This document shows positions 63,705 through 64,000 of a stretch of 64,000 nt of DNA, piece after piece; positions within the stretch are counted from its first letter, which is position 1, and the number at the start of each line of letters is the position of its first letter. The DNA lies in contig NZ_KB903622.1 in assembly GCF_000379725.1 (NCBI RefSeq), positions 1 to 64,000 of the forward strand, read 5' to 3'. The notes under the pieces were generated by a model that saw only the letters and a list, made by a program, of their open reading frames with translations, did not search any database and was not told where the DNA came from. The DNA comes from Cytophaga aurantiaca DSM 3654 (GTDB taxonomy: Bacteria; Bacteroidota; Bacteroidia; Cytophagales; Cytophagaceae). The position numbers were made by a program, and so were the translations under genes.

Positions 63705-64000
63705 ATGGCAAATGAAGAATTTTTAAACGATCGGATACGACCCATTTTGAAGTTACTTGAAGATGGTACGGATGCACATGATCTTTGTCGGAAGTATGAT
63801 ATAAGTCTGGATACGCTTTATAAATGGAAGGCACGTTATGGAGGCACAGAAAATTTATTAAGTCGTTTGCAAGAGCTGGAAGAAGAAAATTATACTTTAA
63901 AAAGCATGCTTTCAGATGTGCGCATTCAGCGTGACGCAAACAATACAGGAGATATCGATCGCATCTACCGCATTCTTGCTGCAAATATTCCCGGAACTGC
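63705..64000 (+). CDS. IS3-type OrfA-like HTH protein (3' partial)
   Basis: The frame runs off the end of the window. The 98 visible residues look like the OrfA part of IS3-family transposases: DLCRKYDISLDTLYKWKARYGGTENLLSRL as the HTH, followed by a leucine-zipper-like QELEEENYTLKSML. Terminal inverted repeats were not seen in the 260 bp before it. It may be the left part of an insertion sequence, or a domesticated regulator. Confidence 0.65.
   Translation, partial: MANEEFLNDRIRPILKLLEDGTDAHDLCRKYDISLDTLYKWKARYGGTENLLSRLQELEEENYTLKSMLSDVRIQRDANNTGDIDRIYRILAANIPGT

Noticed and set aside
1-64000. CRISPR arrays, rRNA, tRNA
   Set aside because: No direct repeats with regular 30-40 bp spacers, no cas genes and no rRNA-like sequence were seen. 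No T-loop GGTTCGA motif in a cloverleaf context was noticed by eye; a tRNAscan run would be decisive.

Overview
The window looks like a chromosomal segment of a free-living Bacteroidota bacterium, most probably of the order Cytophagales and close to Cytophaga hutchinsonii. This is judged from protein style, low GC, and several large secreted proteins that end in type IX secretion (T9SS) sorting domains (YPNP/SPNP ... GIYIL ... KxIK). No database search was possible, so the species is an inference. No rRNA, tRNA, CRISPR array, prophage or complete insertion sequence was seen. Both edges cut genes: the 3' end of a T9SS cargo gene on the left, and the 5' end of an IS3-type orfA-like gene on the right.

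Layout. 1-7.4 kb: end of a secreted Ig-like protein, then comM-gmhA, an acidic protein, and a phospholipid operon (CPBP protease-cdsA-psd) divergent from dusB. 7.5-10.4 kb: a tight three-gene operon with an arylsulfotransferase-like protein, a 53-residue membrane protein and a membrane-anchored sulfotransferase. 10.9-15.3 kb: a sigma-54 (NtrC-type) response regulator, a hybrid histidine kinase with a C-terminal HPt-like domain, and a small repeat-containing secreted protein. The gap before the latter carries two TGTAG-N7-CTACA sites 21 bp apart, which look like enhancer sites. 15.4-30.6 kb: mostly housekeeping and transport genes, namely Nfu, a GntR regulator with an MFS transporter sharing a duplicated operator, a BatD-like/aroC/dicarboxylate symporter operon, ruvB-queG, a methyltransferase, a ZIP transporter and YceI.

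31-38.5 kb: a degenerate membrane histidine kinase, an EntS-like exporter, a LiaF-like/LytS/LytR three-gene module, and a decayed MscS channel pseudogene. 38.7-42.7 kb: a translationally coupled pair for trehalose metabolism, a GH15 hydrolase and a fused OtsA-OtsB, followed by a fragment of a dihydrofolate-reductase-like gene. 42.9-52.3 kb: lipoprotein and membrane genes, a seven-repeat T9SS protein, an MgtA-type P-type ATPase, a beta-barrel protein, cytochrome c and an intact RibD-C family reductase. 52.5-62.4 kb: three large surface proteins (a VWA/beta-propeller/OmpA fusion, an FG-GAP T9SS protein, and a secreted protein of unknown fold), with RDD and Nudix genes between. 62.5-64 kb: an SRPBCC protein with a small partner, and the orfA-like gene.

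The most unusual signals are in the gaps. First, a family of intergenic elements is built of degenerate 7-bp units; they abut stop codons, and twice form inverted arms around a terminator hairpin. Second, two roughly 150-bp nested inverted-repeat elements share one architecture (hairpin, inner hairpin, inverted copy of the first hairpin), and a lone copy of one arm occurs elsewhere. Third, there is the proposed self-contained sigma-54 circuit.
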